NCBI RefSeq assembly: GCF_039655775.1
Contig: NZ_JBBYXJ010000001.1
Location: 2,193,501-2,257,500 of the forward strand
Direction: 5' to 3'
DNA length: 64,000 nt
From: Iodidimonas sp. SYSU 1G8
GTDB taxonomy: Bacteria > Pseudomonadota > Alphaproteobacteria > SMXS01
This document shows, piece after piece, positions 1 to 10,175 of the stretch (within the stretch, counting starts at the first letter, position 1; each line of letters starts with the position of its first letter). Made by a program: the position numbers and the translations under genes. Under the pieces are notes generated by a model. That model ran no database searches. It was not told the DNA's origin and saw only the letters and a list, made by a program, of their open reading frames with translations.

Positions 1-724
1 CGCTGAGACGGTCGTTGAACTGCTTGGCCACGTTGACCGCGTCCTGACCGGTCAGCGCGTCGGCGACCAGCAGGATTTCGGCCGGCATGGCGGCGAACTT
101 GACCGCGTCCAGTTCGGACATCAGGCCTTCGTCCACGTGCAGGCGGCCGGCGGTGTCCAGCATCACCACGTCGTAGCCGCCGAGACGGCCGGCTTCCATG
201 GCGCGCTTGGCGATGTCCAGCGGCATCTGGCCGGGAATGATCGGCAGCGTGGCCACGTTGATCTGCTGACCGAGAATCTTCAGCTGCTCCTGCGCCGCGG
301 GACGGCGCGTGTCCAGCGAGGCCATCAGCACCCGCTTGCGGTCCTTGGTGGTGAGCCGCTTGGCGATCTTGGCGGTGGAGGTCGTCTTGCCCGAGCCCTG
401 CAGGCCGACCATCATGATCGGCACCGGCGGCACGGCGGCGAGGAAAAGCTCCTCGGCCTCGCCGCCCAGCATGGCGACCAGCTCGTCATTGACGATCTTG
501 ACCACCATCTGGCCGGGCGTGACCGACTTCAGGACTTCCTGGCCGACGGCGCGCGCGCGCACCTTCTCGACGAAGTCCTTGACCACCGACAGCGCCACGT
601 CGGCCTCGAGCAGCGCCACGCGCACCTCGCGCATGGCGGCGCCGACGTCGGATTCATTGAGAACCCCGCGTCCCCGCAGCGTATCGAAGATGTCGCCTAA
701 ACGGCCTGACAGCGTCTCGAACAT
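1..724 (-). CDS. ffh: Signal recognition particle protein Ffh (SRP54), 3' end cut by window edge
   Basis: GTPase of the signal recognition particle; binds signal peptides of nascent membrane proteins and 4.5S RNA and delivers ribosomes to FtsY. The first 241 codons are present and begin MFETLSGRLGDIFDTLRGRG, the typical Ffh N-domain. The G-domain P-loop GLQGSGKTT is at residues 107-115, followed by DTRRPAA and DTAGRL motifs. The rest of the G domain and the methionine-rich M domain lie outside the window. The start is the ATG at 722-724; the frame stays open to base 1. Its receptor gene ftsY is 6 kb away on the other strand. Identification is secure; only the end is unknown. Confidence 0.96.
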   Translation of the reverse strand, partial: MFETLSGRLGDIFDTLRGRGVLNESDVGAAMREVRVALLEADVALSVVKDFVEKVRARAVGQEVLKSVTPGQMVVKIVNDELVAMLGGEAEELFLAAVPPVPIMMVGLQGSGKTTSTAKIAKRLTTKDRKRVLMASLDTRRPAAQEQLKILGQQINVATLPIIPGQMPLDIAKRAMEAGRLGGYDVVMLDTAGRLHVDEGLMSELDAVKFAAMPAEILLVADALTGQDAVNVAKQFNDRLS

Positions 725-1004
725 TTTTCCAAACACCAACGCCACCCGCGGGCGAACACTCGCTGACGGGTGGGTATCCTTGGACACGAAAACACGGCGC
801 TTTCGTTGAGCGCGCGGAACCTAGGCGCGAAGCGGGGCTGAGTCAAGAGATCTGGCGTCGCGGGGCACGGCGCGGCCTGGCCGTGGTACCTGAAAACCGT
901 GGCGATCGCGCCTCGGACAGCCAAGGTACCTTCAAATCGCCCCAATTCGCCGCCACATCCTCCCGGCGAAACGACAGAAACGCCAATAAAAGAAGGGCAG
1001 GACC
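725..1004. other. Intergenic region between ffh and the entericidin gene
   Basis: About 280 bases without a credible gene. It must hold the ffh promoter (leftward) and the promoter of the small lipoprotein gene (rightward). I see no convincing terminator, riboswitch or repeat. A purine-rich AGAAGGG just before 1005 is the ribosome binding site of the entericidin gene. Confidence 0.5.
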
Positions 1005-1148
1005 ATGAACTCCACCATACTGAAGCGGCTCGCCATCATCGCGCTGGCCACCCTGGCGACCGCCTGCAACACGGTCCAGGGCGCCGGCCAGGATGTGCAG
1101 AGCATCGGCCGTGCCGGCGAGAGGGCGCTGGACGGCGCGATGCGGTAG
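1005..1148 (+). CDS. Entericidin-family small lipoprotein
   Basis: A 47-residue protein, MNSTILKRLAIIALATLATA followed by CNTVQGAGQDVQSIGRAG. It has a short basic N-terminus, a hydrophobic signal segment and a lipobox ending in Cys21, then the GxGxDVxxxGxA pattern of the entericidin A/B family (small membrane lipoproteins, antidote/bacteriolytic pair in enterics, of unknown role in most alphaproteobacteria). An AGAAGGG ribosome binding site sits 8 bases before the ATG. It stands alone; no second entericidin is adjacent. Length is normal for the family. Confidence 0.85.
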   Translation: MNSTILKRLAIIALATLATACNTVQGAGQDVQSIGRAGERALDGAMR

Positions 1149-1167
1149 TCCGCCCTACGCCCAGTCT

Positions 1168-1566
1168 TCATTCGCCAGGCGTTTGCGGCCGGTAGGCTAC
1201 CTCTATCTCTCCAAACGTCTCGGCCTGCTGGAAAGTGCGAGACCGGGGATCGTACGAGATCTCGAGATTGTCGGGCGTCAACCATCTCACGTCGGCCCAA
1301 GGTCCGCCCCAAGTCGACGGCTCGGCGGCCCCTCGCCCACCATCGGCGATGAATACGTTCCCTCCTTTATTCGGAAGCATGTCGCCAGTCTCGATGACCG
1401 AAATTTGCGTGGTTAAGCCAGTCGTGGCGCCGCAGTCACGCTGGAACAACACAGCTACATGACGCCCATCAGGAGAATCGGACCGCGAGACTTCGATATT
1501 CTCGCAACCGTCGGAACAACCGGCGAGAATGACCCCAGCAAAGACAACGATCATCCATCCATACAT
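1168..1566 (-). CDS. Small putative lipoprotein of unknown function
   Basis: A 132-residue protein starting MYGWMIVVFAGVILAGCSDG: a hydrophobic segment followed by a lipobox (LAGC), so a predicted lipoprotein. The mature part has the sequence SPDGRHVAVLFQRDCGATTG near residues 30-50, a pattern I recognise from uncharacterised bacterial lipoproteins that carry a conserved RDCGATT motif. Three cysteines (lipobox Cys, the one in DGCEN, the one in RDCGA) are present. The ATG at 1566 is chosen because it puts the signal segment at the N-terminus; longer in-frame starts upstream add a non-hydrophobic leader. Base composition is more AT-rich than the flanking genes, which suggests recent acquisition. 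Function unknown. Confidence 0.7.
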   Translation of the reverse strand: MYGWMIVVFAGVILAGCSDGCENIEVSRSDSPDGRHVAVLFQRDCGATTGLTTQISVIETGDMLPNKGGNVFIADGGRGAAEPSTWGGPWADVRWLTPDNLEISYDPRSRTFQQAETFGEIEVAYRPQTPGE

Positions 1567-1667
1567 ATCAGGGAGCTTATAAGGCGCCGTCCGGGTGTCA
1601 ATGGACGCGGAGCTTCGCCCCACCTGCCCTATTGCCGCCGCACCGGCCCACTCCGTATGCTTGCGCC

Positions 1668-2378
1668 ATGAACGCCGCACCGCCAGAAGCCGCGCCGCCT
1701 GTCCCTTACGGGCCGTGGGCGACGCTTGGGCTGACGGTGGTCATCTTCATCGGCGCGGGCATGATCGCCAGCGGACTGGTCGGCGTCGTCACCGGACGCG
1801 GCGTGCAGGACAGCGTCGCCGGCGGCGATACGAACGCCATGCTGACGGCCATGATCCTGAGCGGCATCATCGGCACCGCCATGACCGCCGAGCTGGTGCA
1901 TCTGCGCGCGCCCGGCCGGGTCGCGGATTATCTGGCGCTGCGCTGGACCGACAACGGCACCGCCTGGCGCTGGAGCCTGCTGACCGTCGGCTACCTGTTT
2001 CTCGCGCTGCTCGTCGACAACATGGCCCGTGTGAGCTTCGACGTGGTCTCGCCGCACAATCCCCTGGCCAATGCGGCGATCGGCCCGCTGTTCCTGCTGG
2101 CCACGCTCTTCGTCGCGCCGGTGTTCGAGGAGGTCCTGTTCCGCGGCTTCGTGATGGAAGGCCTGTCGCCGACACTGCTGGGCCAGTCCGGCGCCATCAC
2201 CATCGCGGCGCTGAGCTGGGCGTTGCTGCACAGCCAATACGACGTCATCACCATGTTGCTGCTGTTCGGCTTCGGCGTGCTGCTCGGCGTCGCGCGGGTG
2301 GTGACGGGATCGCTCCTCCTGCCCATCGTTCTCCACGCCGTTTTCAACACGGCGTCCATCACGCTTTCAGGCCTGTAA
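1668..2378 (+). CDS. CPBP-family intramembrane glutamic endopeptidase (copy 1)
   Basis: Integral membrane protein of 236 residues with several hydrophobic helices and the motifs of the CPBP (CAAX protease/bacteriocin-processing, Rce1-like) family: EEVLFRG with the catalytic Glu pair at 154-155 and Arg159, a second-motif His188 (LLHSQYD), and HAVFN with His223 and Asn227. Start chosen at ATG 1668 (MNAAPPEAAPPVPYG), giving a cytoplasmic Pro/Ala-rich lead before the first helix. Substrate unknown; members process prenylated proteins in eukaryotes and are immunity or processing proteins in some bacteria. A paralogue follows 57 bases downstream. Confidence 0.88.
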   Translation: MNAAPPEAAPPVPYGPWATLGLTVVIFIGAGMIASGLVGVVTGRGVQDSVAGGDTNAMLTAMILSGIIGTAMTAELVHLRAPGRVADYLALRWTDNGTAWRWSLLTVGYLFLALLVDNMARVSFDVVSPHNPLANAAIGPLFLLATLFVAPVFEEVLFRGFVMEGLSPTLLGQSGAITIAALSWALLHSQYDVITMLLLFGFGVLLGVARVVTGSLLLPIVLHAVFNTASITLSGL

Positions 2379-2435
2379 CGAGCGGCGGGTTTCCTTTGCC
2401 AGCGGGCCCTGCCGCCGGTTACGCTTTGCGCCGAC

Positions 2436-3257
2436 ATGGCCAACGACCACGCCGAAATGACGAGGCCCGCACCCGCCTCCAGTAGCTACTGGGGCGGATG
2501 GCCCACCATTGGCCTGTCGGCGTTGATCCTGCTGGGCGTCGGCGTGGCCTACGCCGCCGGCGCCGTTTTCGTCGGGCTGGTGGGCAAGCTGCACATCGCT
2601 ACCTTGCTGGTCGATCTGTTCCCGGTTCTCGCGATCCTGTTCCCGGACTCGTTCCAGTTGCCCGGCATGTTCAGTCCGCCGATCGAGACCGACGCGCTGA
2701 TGCATATCTACTGGCTGGGCGCCCTGGCCGGCCTCGTGCTGATCTACGCGGCCATTCGCCGCCGCCGGGGCGTGAGCTTCGGCGAGTATCTCGACCTGCG
2801 GCCCATTCCGCATCTGGCGCTGCTGCCGTGGATCGGGGTGCTGGCGCTGTACTTCTGCCTGTTCGTGGTGCTGCCCGAGCTGGTGATGGCCCATGACGGC
2901 GTCGGCAGCGGCCTGATCGCCGGCGGCACCTTCTTCTACTTCGTCAGCGCCGTGACCATCGCGCCGGTGTTCGAGGAAATCCTGTTCCGCGGCTTCATCT
3001 TCGCCGGGCTGGCCCGCTCGAGGATCGGCATGGCCGGCGCCATCGTGCTGACCACCGCCATGTGGACCGCCGTCCACCGCCACTTCACCGTCGAATGGTT
3101 CAACGAGATTTACGGGCTGGGCGTGCTGTTCGGCGCCGGCCTGATCTTTGCCCTGGCCCGGGTGCGCACCGGCTCGCTGTTCGCCGCCATTGCCCTGCAC
3201 GCCAGCTGGAACGCCACCCTGCTGCTCGTCGACGTCATGGTCCTGAAACGTCTGTGA
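2436..3257 (+). CDS. CPBP-family intramembrane glutamic endopeptidase (copy 2)
   Basis: A second CPBP family protease, 273 residues, in tandem with the previous gene. Motif 1 is EEILFRG with Glu180 and Glu181, motif 2 centres on His214 (AVHRHFT), and motif 3 is HASWN with His255 and Asn259, so all expected active-site residues are present. It has more N-terminal membrane segments than copy 1. The two share the arrangement PVFEE(V/I)LFRGF but are otherwise diverged, suggesting an old duplication or paired recruitment. No Shine-Dalgarno is obvious, so translation may follow from copy 1. Confidence 0.87.
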   Translation: MANDHAEMTRPAPASSSYWGGWPTIGLSALILLGVGVAYAAGAVFVGLVGKLHIATLLVDLFPVLAILFPDSFQLPGMFSPPIETDALMHIYWLGALAGLVLIYAAIRRRRGVSFGEYLDLRPIPHLALLPWIGVLALYFCLFVVLPELVMAHDGVGSGLIAGGTFFYFVSAVTIAPVFEEILFRGFIFAGLARSRIGMAGAIVLTTAMWTAVHRHFTVEWFNEIYGLGVLFGAGLIFALARVRTGSLFAAIALHASWNATLLLVDVMVLKRL

Positions 3258-3261
3258 TCCT

Positions 3262-3295
3262 GCTTTTGGCTTGAGTCAGCTTTTGGCTTGAGTCA
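3262..3295. repeat. Perfect tandem duplication, 2 x 17 bp
   Basis: The 17-mer GCTTTTGGCTTGAGTCA occurs at 3262-3278 and again, without spacer, at 3279-3295, just after the second CPBP gene. It looks like a small slippage duplication in the intergenic region before the transporter gene. No function is evident. Confidence 0.9.
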
Positions 3296-3364
3296 CGGGC
3301 GCCGCGCCTCCTACAAGGCATGCGGGGAAACAGCGCAGCCGCGCCCGAAACGGGACAGTCCATC

Positions 3365-4828
<1,464 letters not shown>

Positions 4829-4877
4829 GTCGCCGAGGGCCCGGCCCATATAACCGCGCCAGGAACGAGCAGGCGCC

Positions 4878-5711
4878 ATGGACCATCAGGCTACAGTGCG
4901 GGACTTCGTGAAGATGCACGGGCTGGGCAACGATTTCGTTGTCTTCGACGCCCGTTCCCATCCGCTCGTCCTGACGCCCGAACAGGCGCGCTTCGTCGCC
5001 GACCGCCATCTGGGCATCGGCTGCGACCAGATCATCACCATCCTGCCCTCCGGCAAGGCCGACGCCTTCATGCGCATCCAGAACGCCGATGGCAGCGAAG
5101 TCTCGGCCTGCGGCAATGCCACCCGCTGCGTCGCCAGCCGGCTGATGAGCGAATCCGGCCGCGACCAGGTGACCATCGAGACCGCCGCCGACCTGCTCCG
5201 CTGCGAGCTGGAAGCGGTGCAGGAGGAACTGGTCTCGGTCGACATGGGCGAGCCGCGCCTCGACTGGACGCAAATTCCCCTGGCGCGCCAAACCGATACC
5301 GCCGCCGCCGACTACGCGCTGGGGCCGCTGTCGGCGCCGGGCTGCGTCAATGTGGGCAATCCCCACGCCGTATTCTTCGTCGAGGACGCCGACGCGGTCG
5401 ATCTGGCCGGTCTTGGCCCGCGCATCGAAACCGATCCGTTCTTTCCCGAGAAGGTGAACGTCAGCATCGCCCAGATCCTCTCCGGCGACGAGATCCGCCT
5501 GCGGGTCTGGGAGCGCGGCGTGGGCATCACCCAGGCCTGCGGCACCGCCGCCTGCGCGACCGCCGTCGCGGCCATGCGCCGTGGCCTGACCGGCCGCGCC
5601 GTGATGGTGCGGCTCGATGGCGGCCCGCTGGAGATCAGCTGGGGCGACGATAACCGCATCATCATGCGCGGCCCGGTCGCCACCAGCTTCAGCGGACAGG
5701 TGCGGCTGTGA
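4878..5711 (+). CDS. dapF: Diaminopimelate epimerase
   Basis: Converts LL- to meso-diaminopimelate in the lysine and peptidoglycan pathway, by a two-cysteine mechanism. The N-terminus reads VKMHGLGNDFVVFD. The first catalytic cysteine is Cys78 in NADGSEVSACGNATRC; the second lies in GVGITQACGTAACATAVA near residue 221. At 277 residues it is full length. Its last four bases overlap the GTG start of mtaB, so the block dapF-mtaB-ftsY-yciB is very probably one translationally coupled operon. Confidence 0.97.
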   Translation: MDHQATVRDFVKMHGLGNDFVVFDARSHPLVLTPEQARFVADRHLGIGCDQIITILPSGKADAFMRIQNADGSEVSACGNATRCVASRLMSESGRDQVTIETAADLLRCELEAVQEELVSVDMGEPRLDWTQIPLARQTDTAAADYALGPLSAPGCVNVGNPHAVFFVEDADAVDLAGLGPRIETDPFFPEKVNVSIAQILSGDEIRLRVWERGVGITQACGTAACATAVAAMRRGLTGRAVMVRLDGGPLEISWGDDNRIIMRGPVATSFSGQVRL

Positions 5712-6967
5712 GCGCGCCCGAGATCGTCACCTTCGGCTGCCGGCTGAACACGCTGGAATCGGAAGTGATCCGCCGCAACGCGGTGGCCGCCGGCCTCGAC
5801 GACGCGGTAATCTTCAACACCTGCGCCGTCACCAACGAAGCCGTGCGCCAGGCCCGCCAGGCCATCCGCCGCGCCCGCCGCGAAAAGCCGGACGCGCGCA
5901 TCATCGTCACCGGCTGCGCCGCCCAGACCGACCCCGCCGCCTTCGCCGGCATGCCCGAAGTCGACCGCGTGCTGGGCAACGAGGAAAAGCTGCAGCCGCG
6001 ATCATTCGATTTCGGCATCGGCCAGACCGAGCGCGTCCAGGTCAACGACATCATGTCCGTGCGCGAGACCGCCGGTCATCTGGTCGACGGCATCGATGGC
6101 CGCACCCGCGCTTTCGTGCAGGTGCAGAATGGCTGCGACCACCGCTGCACCTTCTGCATCATTCCCTACGGCCGCGGTAATTCCCGCAGCGTGCCCATGG
6201 GCGCGGTCGTCGAGCAGGTGAAGCTGCTGGTCGATAGCGGCTACCGCGAGGTGGTCGTGACCGGCGTCGACATCACGTCCTATGGCGCCGACCTGCCTGG
6301 CGCGCCCTCGCTGGGCACGCTGTGCGCCAAGATCCTGAAGGCGGTTCCCGCGCTGCCGCGCCTGCGCCTGTCGTCCATCGATTCGGTCGAGGTCGATCCC
6401 GTGCTGATGGAACTGATCGCGGGCGAGGAGCGCCTGATGCCGCATCTGCATCTGAGCCTCCAGGCGGGCGACGACATGATCCTCAAGCGAATGAAGCGCC
6501 GTCACGGCCGCCAGCAATCCATCGACTTCTGCGAGCAGGTCCGTAGCCTGCGCCCGGAAATGGTGTTCGGCGCCGATCTGATCGCCGGATTCCCGACGGA
6601 AACCGAAGAGATGTTCGCCAACACGCTGGCCTGCGTCGATGAAGCCGACATCGCCTTCCTGCACGTCTTCCCCTATTCGGCCCGGCCCGGCACGCCCGCC
6701 GCGCGCATGCCGCAGCTGAAGGGCGATGTGATCCGCGAGCGCGCCGCCATTCTGCGCCTGCGCGGCGAACAGCGCCGCGATGCTTTCTATGCGCGCCAGC
6801 AGGGCCGCGACGCCGAGGTGCTGGTCGAAAAGGTCGAGGGCGGCGTCAGCATCGGCCACACCCAGCATTTCGCCCCCATCGTGATCGAGGGCGAAGCCGA
6901 CGGGATCGTCCGCGCCCGCATCACCGGCCGTGAAGGCCTGTCGCTGACGGGGCGGCTCGCCGCGTGA
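5708..6967 (+). CDS. mtaB: tRNA (N6-threonylcarbamoyladenosine(37)-C2)-methylthiotransferase MtaB
   Basis: Radical SAM methylthiotransferase that adds the 2-methylthio group to t6A37 of tRNAs. N-terminal UPF0004 domain with cluster cysteines 11 (VTFGCRLNTLES), 39 and 70; radical-SAM CxxxCxxC cysteines 143, 147 and 150 in NGCDHRCTFCIIPYGRG; a TRAM-like segment at the C-terminus. The FGCRLN form separates MtaB from MiaB and RimO. Translation begins at GTG 5708, overlapping the dapF stop (GTGA). Length 419 residues is normal. Confidence 0.95.
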   Translation: MSAPEIVTFGCRLNTLESEVIRRNAVAAGLDDAVIFNTCAVTNEAVRQARQAIRRARREKPDARIIVTGCAAQTDPAAFAGMPEVDRVLGNEEKLQPRSFDFGIGQTERVQVNDIMSVRETAGHLVDGIDGRTRAFVQVQNGCDHRCTFCIIPYGRGNSRSVPMGAVVEQVKLLVDSGYREVVVTGVDITSYGADLPGAPSLGTLCAKILKAVPALPRLRLSSIDSVEVDPVLMELIAGEERLMPHLHLSLQAGDDMILKRMKRRHGRQQSIDFCEQVRSLRPEMVFGADLIAGFPTETEEMFANTLACVDEADIAFLHVFPYSARPGTPAARMPQLKGDVIRERAAILRLRGEQRRDAFYARQQGRDAEVLVEKVEGGVSIGHTQHFAPIVIEGEADGIVRARITGREGLSLTGRLAA

Positions 6968-7917
6968 GTGACACCGAGAAAAAAGGCTGGTTCACCCGTC
7001 TCAAGGACGGCCTGAAGAAAAGCACCTCGTCGGTCTCCGACGGAATCAGCGGCCTGTTCACCACCGGCATTCTCAGCGGCAAGCGCAAGCTGGACGCCGA
7101 GACCCTGGACGAGCTGGAAGACGTGCTGATCATGGCCGATTTCGGCGTGGTCACCGCCGCCAAGGTCACCGAGGAACTGGGCCGCACCCGTCTGGACAAG
7201 GAAGTCTCGTCCGAGGAAATCCGCCGTACGCTGGCCAGCGTGGTCGCCCGGACCCTCGCGCCCGTCGCCAAACCGCTGGTGATCGACCCGGCCAACCGGC
7301 CCCATGTGATCCTGGTCGTCGGCGTCAATGGCAGCGGCAAGACCACCACCATCGGCAAGCTGGCGCGCCAGTTCCGCGCCCAGGGCAAATCGGTGATGCT
7401 GGCGGCGGGCGACACGTTCCGCGCCGCCGCCATCGAGCAGCTTGCCGTCTGGGGCGAGCGCAACAACGTTCCCGTCATCGCCAAGCCGGTCGGCTCGGAC
7501 GCCGCCGCCGTCGCCTATGAAGCGCTGGACGCGGCCCGCGCGGCCAATGTGGACGTGCTGATGATCGACACCGCCGGCCGCCTGCAGAACAAGCAGGGCC
7601 TGATGGAAGAGCTGGCCAAGGTGGTCCGCGTCATCCGCAAATACGACCCCTCGGCGCCGCACGACACGCTGCTGGTCCTCGACGCCACCACCGGCCAGAA
7701 CGCGGTGCAGCAGGTCGACGTGTTCCGCAGCGTCGCCCAGGTGACCGGGCTGATCATGACCAAGCTGGATGGCACCGCGCGCGGCGGCGTCCTCGTGGCC
7801 TGCGCCGAGCGCTTCAAGCTGCCGATCCACGCCATCGGCGTCGGCGAGAGCATCGAGGATCTGCAACCCTTCGACGCCAACGAGTTCGCCAACACCATCG
7901 CGGGAGTCGCCTCATGA
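6964..7917 (+). CDS. ftsY: Signal recognition particle receptor FtsY
   Basis: Membrane-associated GTPase that docks the SRP-ribosome complex. NG domain only: P-loop GVNGSGKTT at residues 120-128, DTFRAAA, DTAGRLQNK and TKLDGTARGG. There is a short basic amphipathic N-terminus (WFTRLKDGLKKSTSSVSDG) instead of the long acidic A domain of E. coli, as usual in alphaproteobacteria. The GTG start overlaps the mtaB stop and the stop overlaps the yciB start. Its partner Ffh is encoded at the left edge of the window. Confidence 0.97.
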   Translation: MSDTEKKGWFTRLKDGLKKSTSSVSDGISGLFTTGILSGKRKLDAETLDELEDVLIMADFGVVTAAKVTEELGRTRLDKEVSSEEIRRTLASVVARTLAPVAKPLVIDPANRPHVILVVGVNGSGKTTTIGKLARQFRAQGKSVMLAAGDTFRAAAIEQLAVWGERNNVPVIAKPVGSDAAAVAYEALDAARAANVDVLMIDTAGRLQNKQGLMEELAKVVRVIRKYDPSAPHDTLLVLDATTGQNAVQQVDVFRSVAQVTGLIMTKLDGTARGGVLVACAERFKLPIHAIGVGESIEDLQPFDANEFANTIAGVAS

Positions 7918-8474
7918 GCGCCGGACTGAAGCTGCTGCTCGATCTCGGGCCGCTCGTGGTGTTCTTCGGCGCCTATTTCGCCGGCCAGATCTATATCGCG
8001 ACCGGCGCGTTCATGGTCGCCACCGTGGCCGCGATCAGCGTCTACTGGATCAAGACCCGGCACATTCCGGCGAACCAGCTCATCACCCTGGCCATCGTCC
8101 TGATCTTCGGCGGGCTGACCCTGTGGCTGCATGACGACCGCTTCATCAAGATGAAGCCGACCATGATCTATGCCCTGTTCGCCGCCATCCTGTTCGGCGG
8201 CCTGCTGACCGGCCGTCCGTTCCTGAAGCTGGTCTTCGAGGCGGCGTTTCCGCCCATGGTCGACCGGGGCTGGCGGCTGCTGACCATCCGCTGGGCCTGC
8301 CTGTTCGCGGCGCTGGCGGTGCTGAACGAGATCGTCTGGCGCAATTTCTCCGAGGAGTTCTGGGTCAGCTTCAAGCTGTTCGGCTTCCTGCCCCTGACCA
8401 TGGTCTTCGCCATGGCGCAGATCCCGCTGATGAACCGCTACGCCATCCAGGAAAAGCCCGCCGACGAGGCTTAG
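7914..8474 (+). CDS. yciB: Inner membrane septation protein YciB (IspZ/IspA family)
   Basis: A 186-residue protein with five or so hydrophobic helices. It begins LKLLLDLGPLVVFFGAYF and has KPTMIYALFAAILFGGL and LNEIVWRNFSEEFWVSFK, all hallmarks of the YciB/intracellular septation protein A family. Members interact with elongation and division machinery and affect envelope homeostasis; the biochemical role is not settled. The ATG overlaps the ftsY TGA by four bases, and it is the last gene of the coupled block. Its stop faces the Nudix gene stop one base away. Confidence 0.93.
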   Translation: MSAGLKLLLDLGPLVVFFGAYFAGQIYIATGAFMVATVAAISVYWIKTRHIPANQLITLAIVLIFGGLTLWLHDDRFIKMKPTMIYALFAAILFGGLLTGRPFLKLVFEAAFPPMVDRGWRLLTIRWACLFAALAVLNEIVWRNFSEEFWVSFKLFGFLPLTMVFAMAQIPLMNRYAIQEKPADEA

Positions 8475-8475
8475 G

Positions 8476-9030
8476 CTATTTCTTCACGCCGAGATTGCCC
8501 CACTCGCCCGGCGGATTGGTGAACGGGCTGAACGGCCCTTTTCCGTCGATCTCCCTGAACTGGTTGAGCGCCCAATGGACGCTGGGAAACGCCAGTTCGT
8601 CCCAGGGAATCTCGTCCCACGCGAACAGCCGGACATCGAGGCTCTCGGTTCCCGGCGAAAACACCGGCTCGTCCAGGACCGCCTTGTAGATCAGCTGCAC
8701 CTGGCTGATCCGGGGCACGTTGTAGACCGCCAGAAGCTGCTCGATCCGGATATCCGCCGTCGCTTCCTCATAGGCTTCGCGGCGCGCACCGTCCTCGGTC
8801 GATTCATGTTCCTCGAGGAAGCCGGCCGGCAGGGTCCAGAAGTCGCGGCGCGGCTGGATCGCGCGGCGGCACAGCAGGAACCGGCCGTCATGGGTCACGA
8901 CGGCGCCGACCACGATCTTCGGATTGTCGTAGAAGATCAGGCCGCAATTGTCACAGATCAGCCGGTCCCGGTTGTCGCCATCGGGCACGCGCTTGGTGAA
9001 GTTGTCGAGATGCATGGGATGATGGACCAT
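8476..9030 (-). CDS. Nudix hydrolase with N-terminal zinc ribbon-like segment
   Basis: A 184-residue Nudix protein. The Nudix box runs GFLEEHESTEDGARREAYEE with the canonical REAYEE core. Upstream, DRLICDNCGLIFYDNPKIVVG contains one CxxC pair and matches the NudC-like zinc-ribbon plus N-terminal strand found in a common alphaproteobacterial Nudix family; only one CxxC knuckle is visible, so metal binding by the ribbon is uncertain. The nucleotide substrate is unknown (NADH or ADP-ribose type are possible). It lies 20 bases downstream of ccmI on the same strand and may be cotranscribed. An internal ATG at 9015 is an alternative start. Confidence 0.88.
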   Translation of the reverse strand: MVHHPMHLDNFTKRVPDGDNRDRLICDNCGLIFYDNPKIVVGAVVTHDGRFLLCRRAIQPRRDFWTLPAGFLEEHESTEDGARREAYEEATADIRIEQLLAVYNVPRISQVQLIYKAVLDEPVFSPGTESLDVRLFAWDEIPWDELAFPSVHWALNQFREIDGKGPFSPFTNPPGEWGNLGVKK

Positions 9031-9050
9031 GCCGCCACTTTGGCACGGCC

Positions 9051-10175
9051 TCAGTCGGCCTTCAACGCCGCCAGCGCATCCTTCGCCTGGACATTGCCGG
9101 GATCGATCCGCAGCGCCTGTGCATAGGCGGCGGCAGCTTCGTCCGTGCGCTCGAGCACCGTGTAGGCGCGCCCGAGACGAAGCCAGCCCTCCAGATCCTC
9201 GGGTGTTTCCTCAAGACGGGCGGCCAGGCGCTGCACCATGCCCTCGATCATGGCCGAGCGGTCTTCCGGCGCCATCTCCTGCGCGGCCGCCACATCGGCG
9301 GCGCTGGGACCCGGCGCGGGCGCCGCGACTGCAGCGGATGCCGGCAGGCCGAGGCGGCGCGCGGCGCGGTCGAGTCCGCGCTGGAGAATCTCCGCCCAGG
9401 CGGCATCGGGCGGCGTGTCGGCGGCCAGCGCGGTCCAGCGGTCGAACGCGGCGCGGTCCTTGTGATCCTGGAAATCGGCAAGCCCGAGATAATAGCGCGC
9501 CATGGGTTCGCCCGGTGTCAGCAGCAGCGCCTTGTCGAAGGCAGCGCGGGCCTCCCGGTTGACCATGCCCGCGTCCCGCGCCACATAGGCCTGCCCCAAC
9601 GCCAGCCAGTGCTCGACCCGTCCAGGCTCGAGCCGGGCCGCGTTGGCATAGGCCTCGGCGGCCAGATCGTAACGGCCCACCGAACGGGCAAGCGGGCCGA
9701 GCATCAGCCAGCCCTGCATCTCGTCGGGGCGCGTGCGCATCACGGCGGCCATGCGGACGGCCAGTTCATCGGGAGTCGCGTCCTCCGCCGCCACATCCGC
9801 CTCGCGAACCGCCGGCGTGTCGGGCAGCCCCGGATTGCCGAGCGCCGCATAGGTCACGGCGGCGAGGATGACCGTCGTCAGCGCCACCGCCACCGCCCAG
9901 CCGCGCTGGCCGGCCGGAGACGCCGCGCTGCCCGGCTGCTCGTGCCGCTCGGAGGCCCGCAACAGGCGGCGCTCGATCTCGATCCGCGCGGCGGCGGCTT
10001 CCTCGCGCGGCACCACGCCCGCATCCAGCTCGACCTGCAGCTCCGACAGCTGCTTGCGGTACAGCGCCACGTCATAGGCGTTGCGATCCGGCAGACCGCC
10101 CCGCCGGCGCAGAAACGGCAGGCACAGCACCACCGTCACCAAAACCGCGAGAAGCGTGAACAGGGCGTAGAGCAT
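9051..10175 (-). CDS. ccmI: Cytochrome c maturation protein CcmI
   Basis: Apocytochrome c chaperone of the System I heme ligation complex. 374 residues: a first membrane helix (MLYALFTLLAVLVTVVLCLP), a cytoplasmic stretch with DRNAYDVALYRKQLSELQ (leucine-zipper-like loop of CcmI), a second helix near residues 100-120, and a periplasmic TPR domain containing several A(L/R)xLxP(G/E)-type tetratricopeptide helices. Start at ATG 10175, whose bases overlap the ccmH stop (ATGA). The gene ends the ccm operon. Confidence 0.92.
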   Translation of the reverse strand: MLYALFTLLAVLVTVVLCLPFLRRRGGLPDRNAYDVALYRKQLSELQVELDAGVVPREEAAAARIEIERRLLRASERHEQPGSAASPAGQRGWAVAVALTTVILAAVTYAALGNPGLPDTPAVREADVAAEDATPDELAVRMAAVMRTRPDEMQGWLMLGPLARSVGRYDLAAEAYANAARLEPGRVEHWLALGQAYVARDAGMVNREARAAFDKALLLTPGEPMARYYLGLADFQDHKDRAAFDRWTALAADTPPDAAWAEILQRGLDRAARRLGLPASAAVAAPAPGPSAADVAAAQEMAPEDRSAMIEGMVQRLAARLEETPEDLEGWLRLGRAYTVLERTDEAAAAYAQALRIDPGNVQAKDALAALKAD

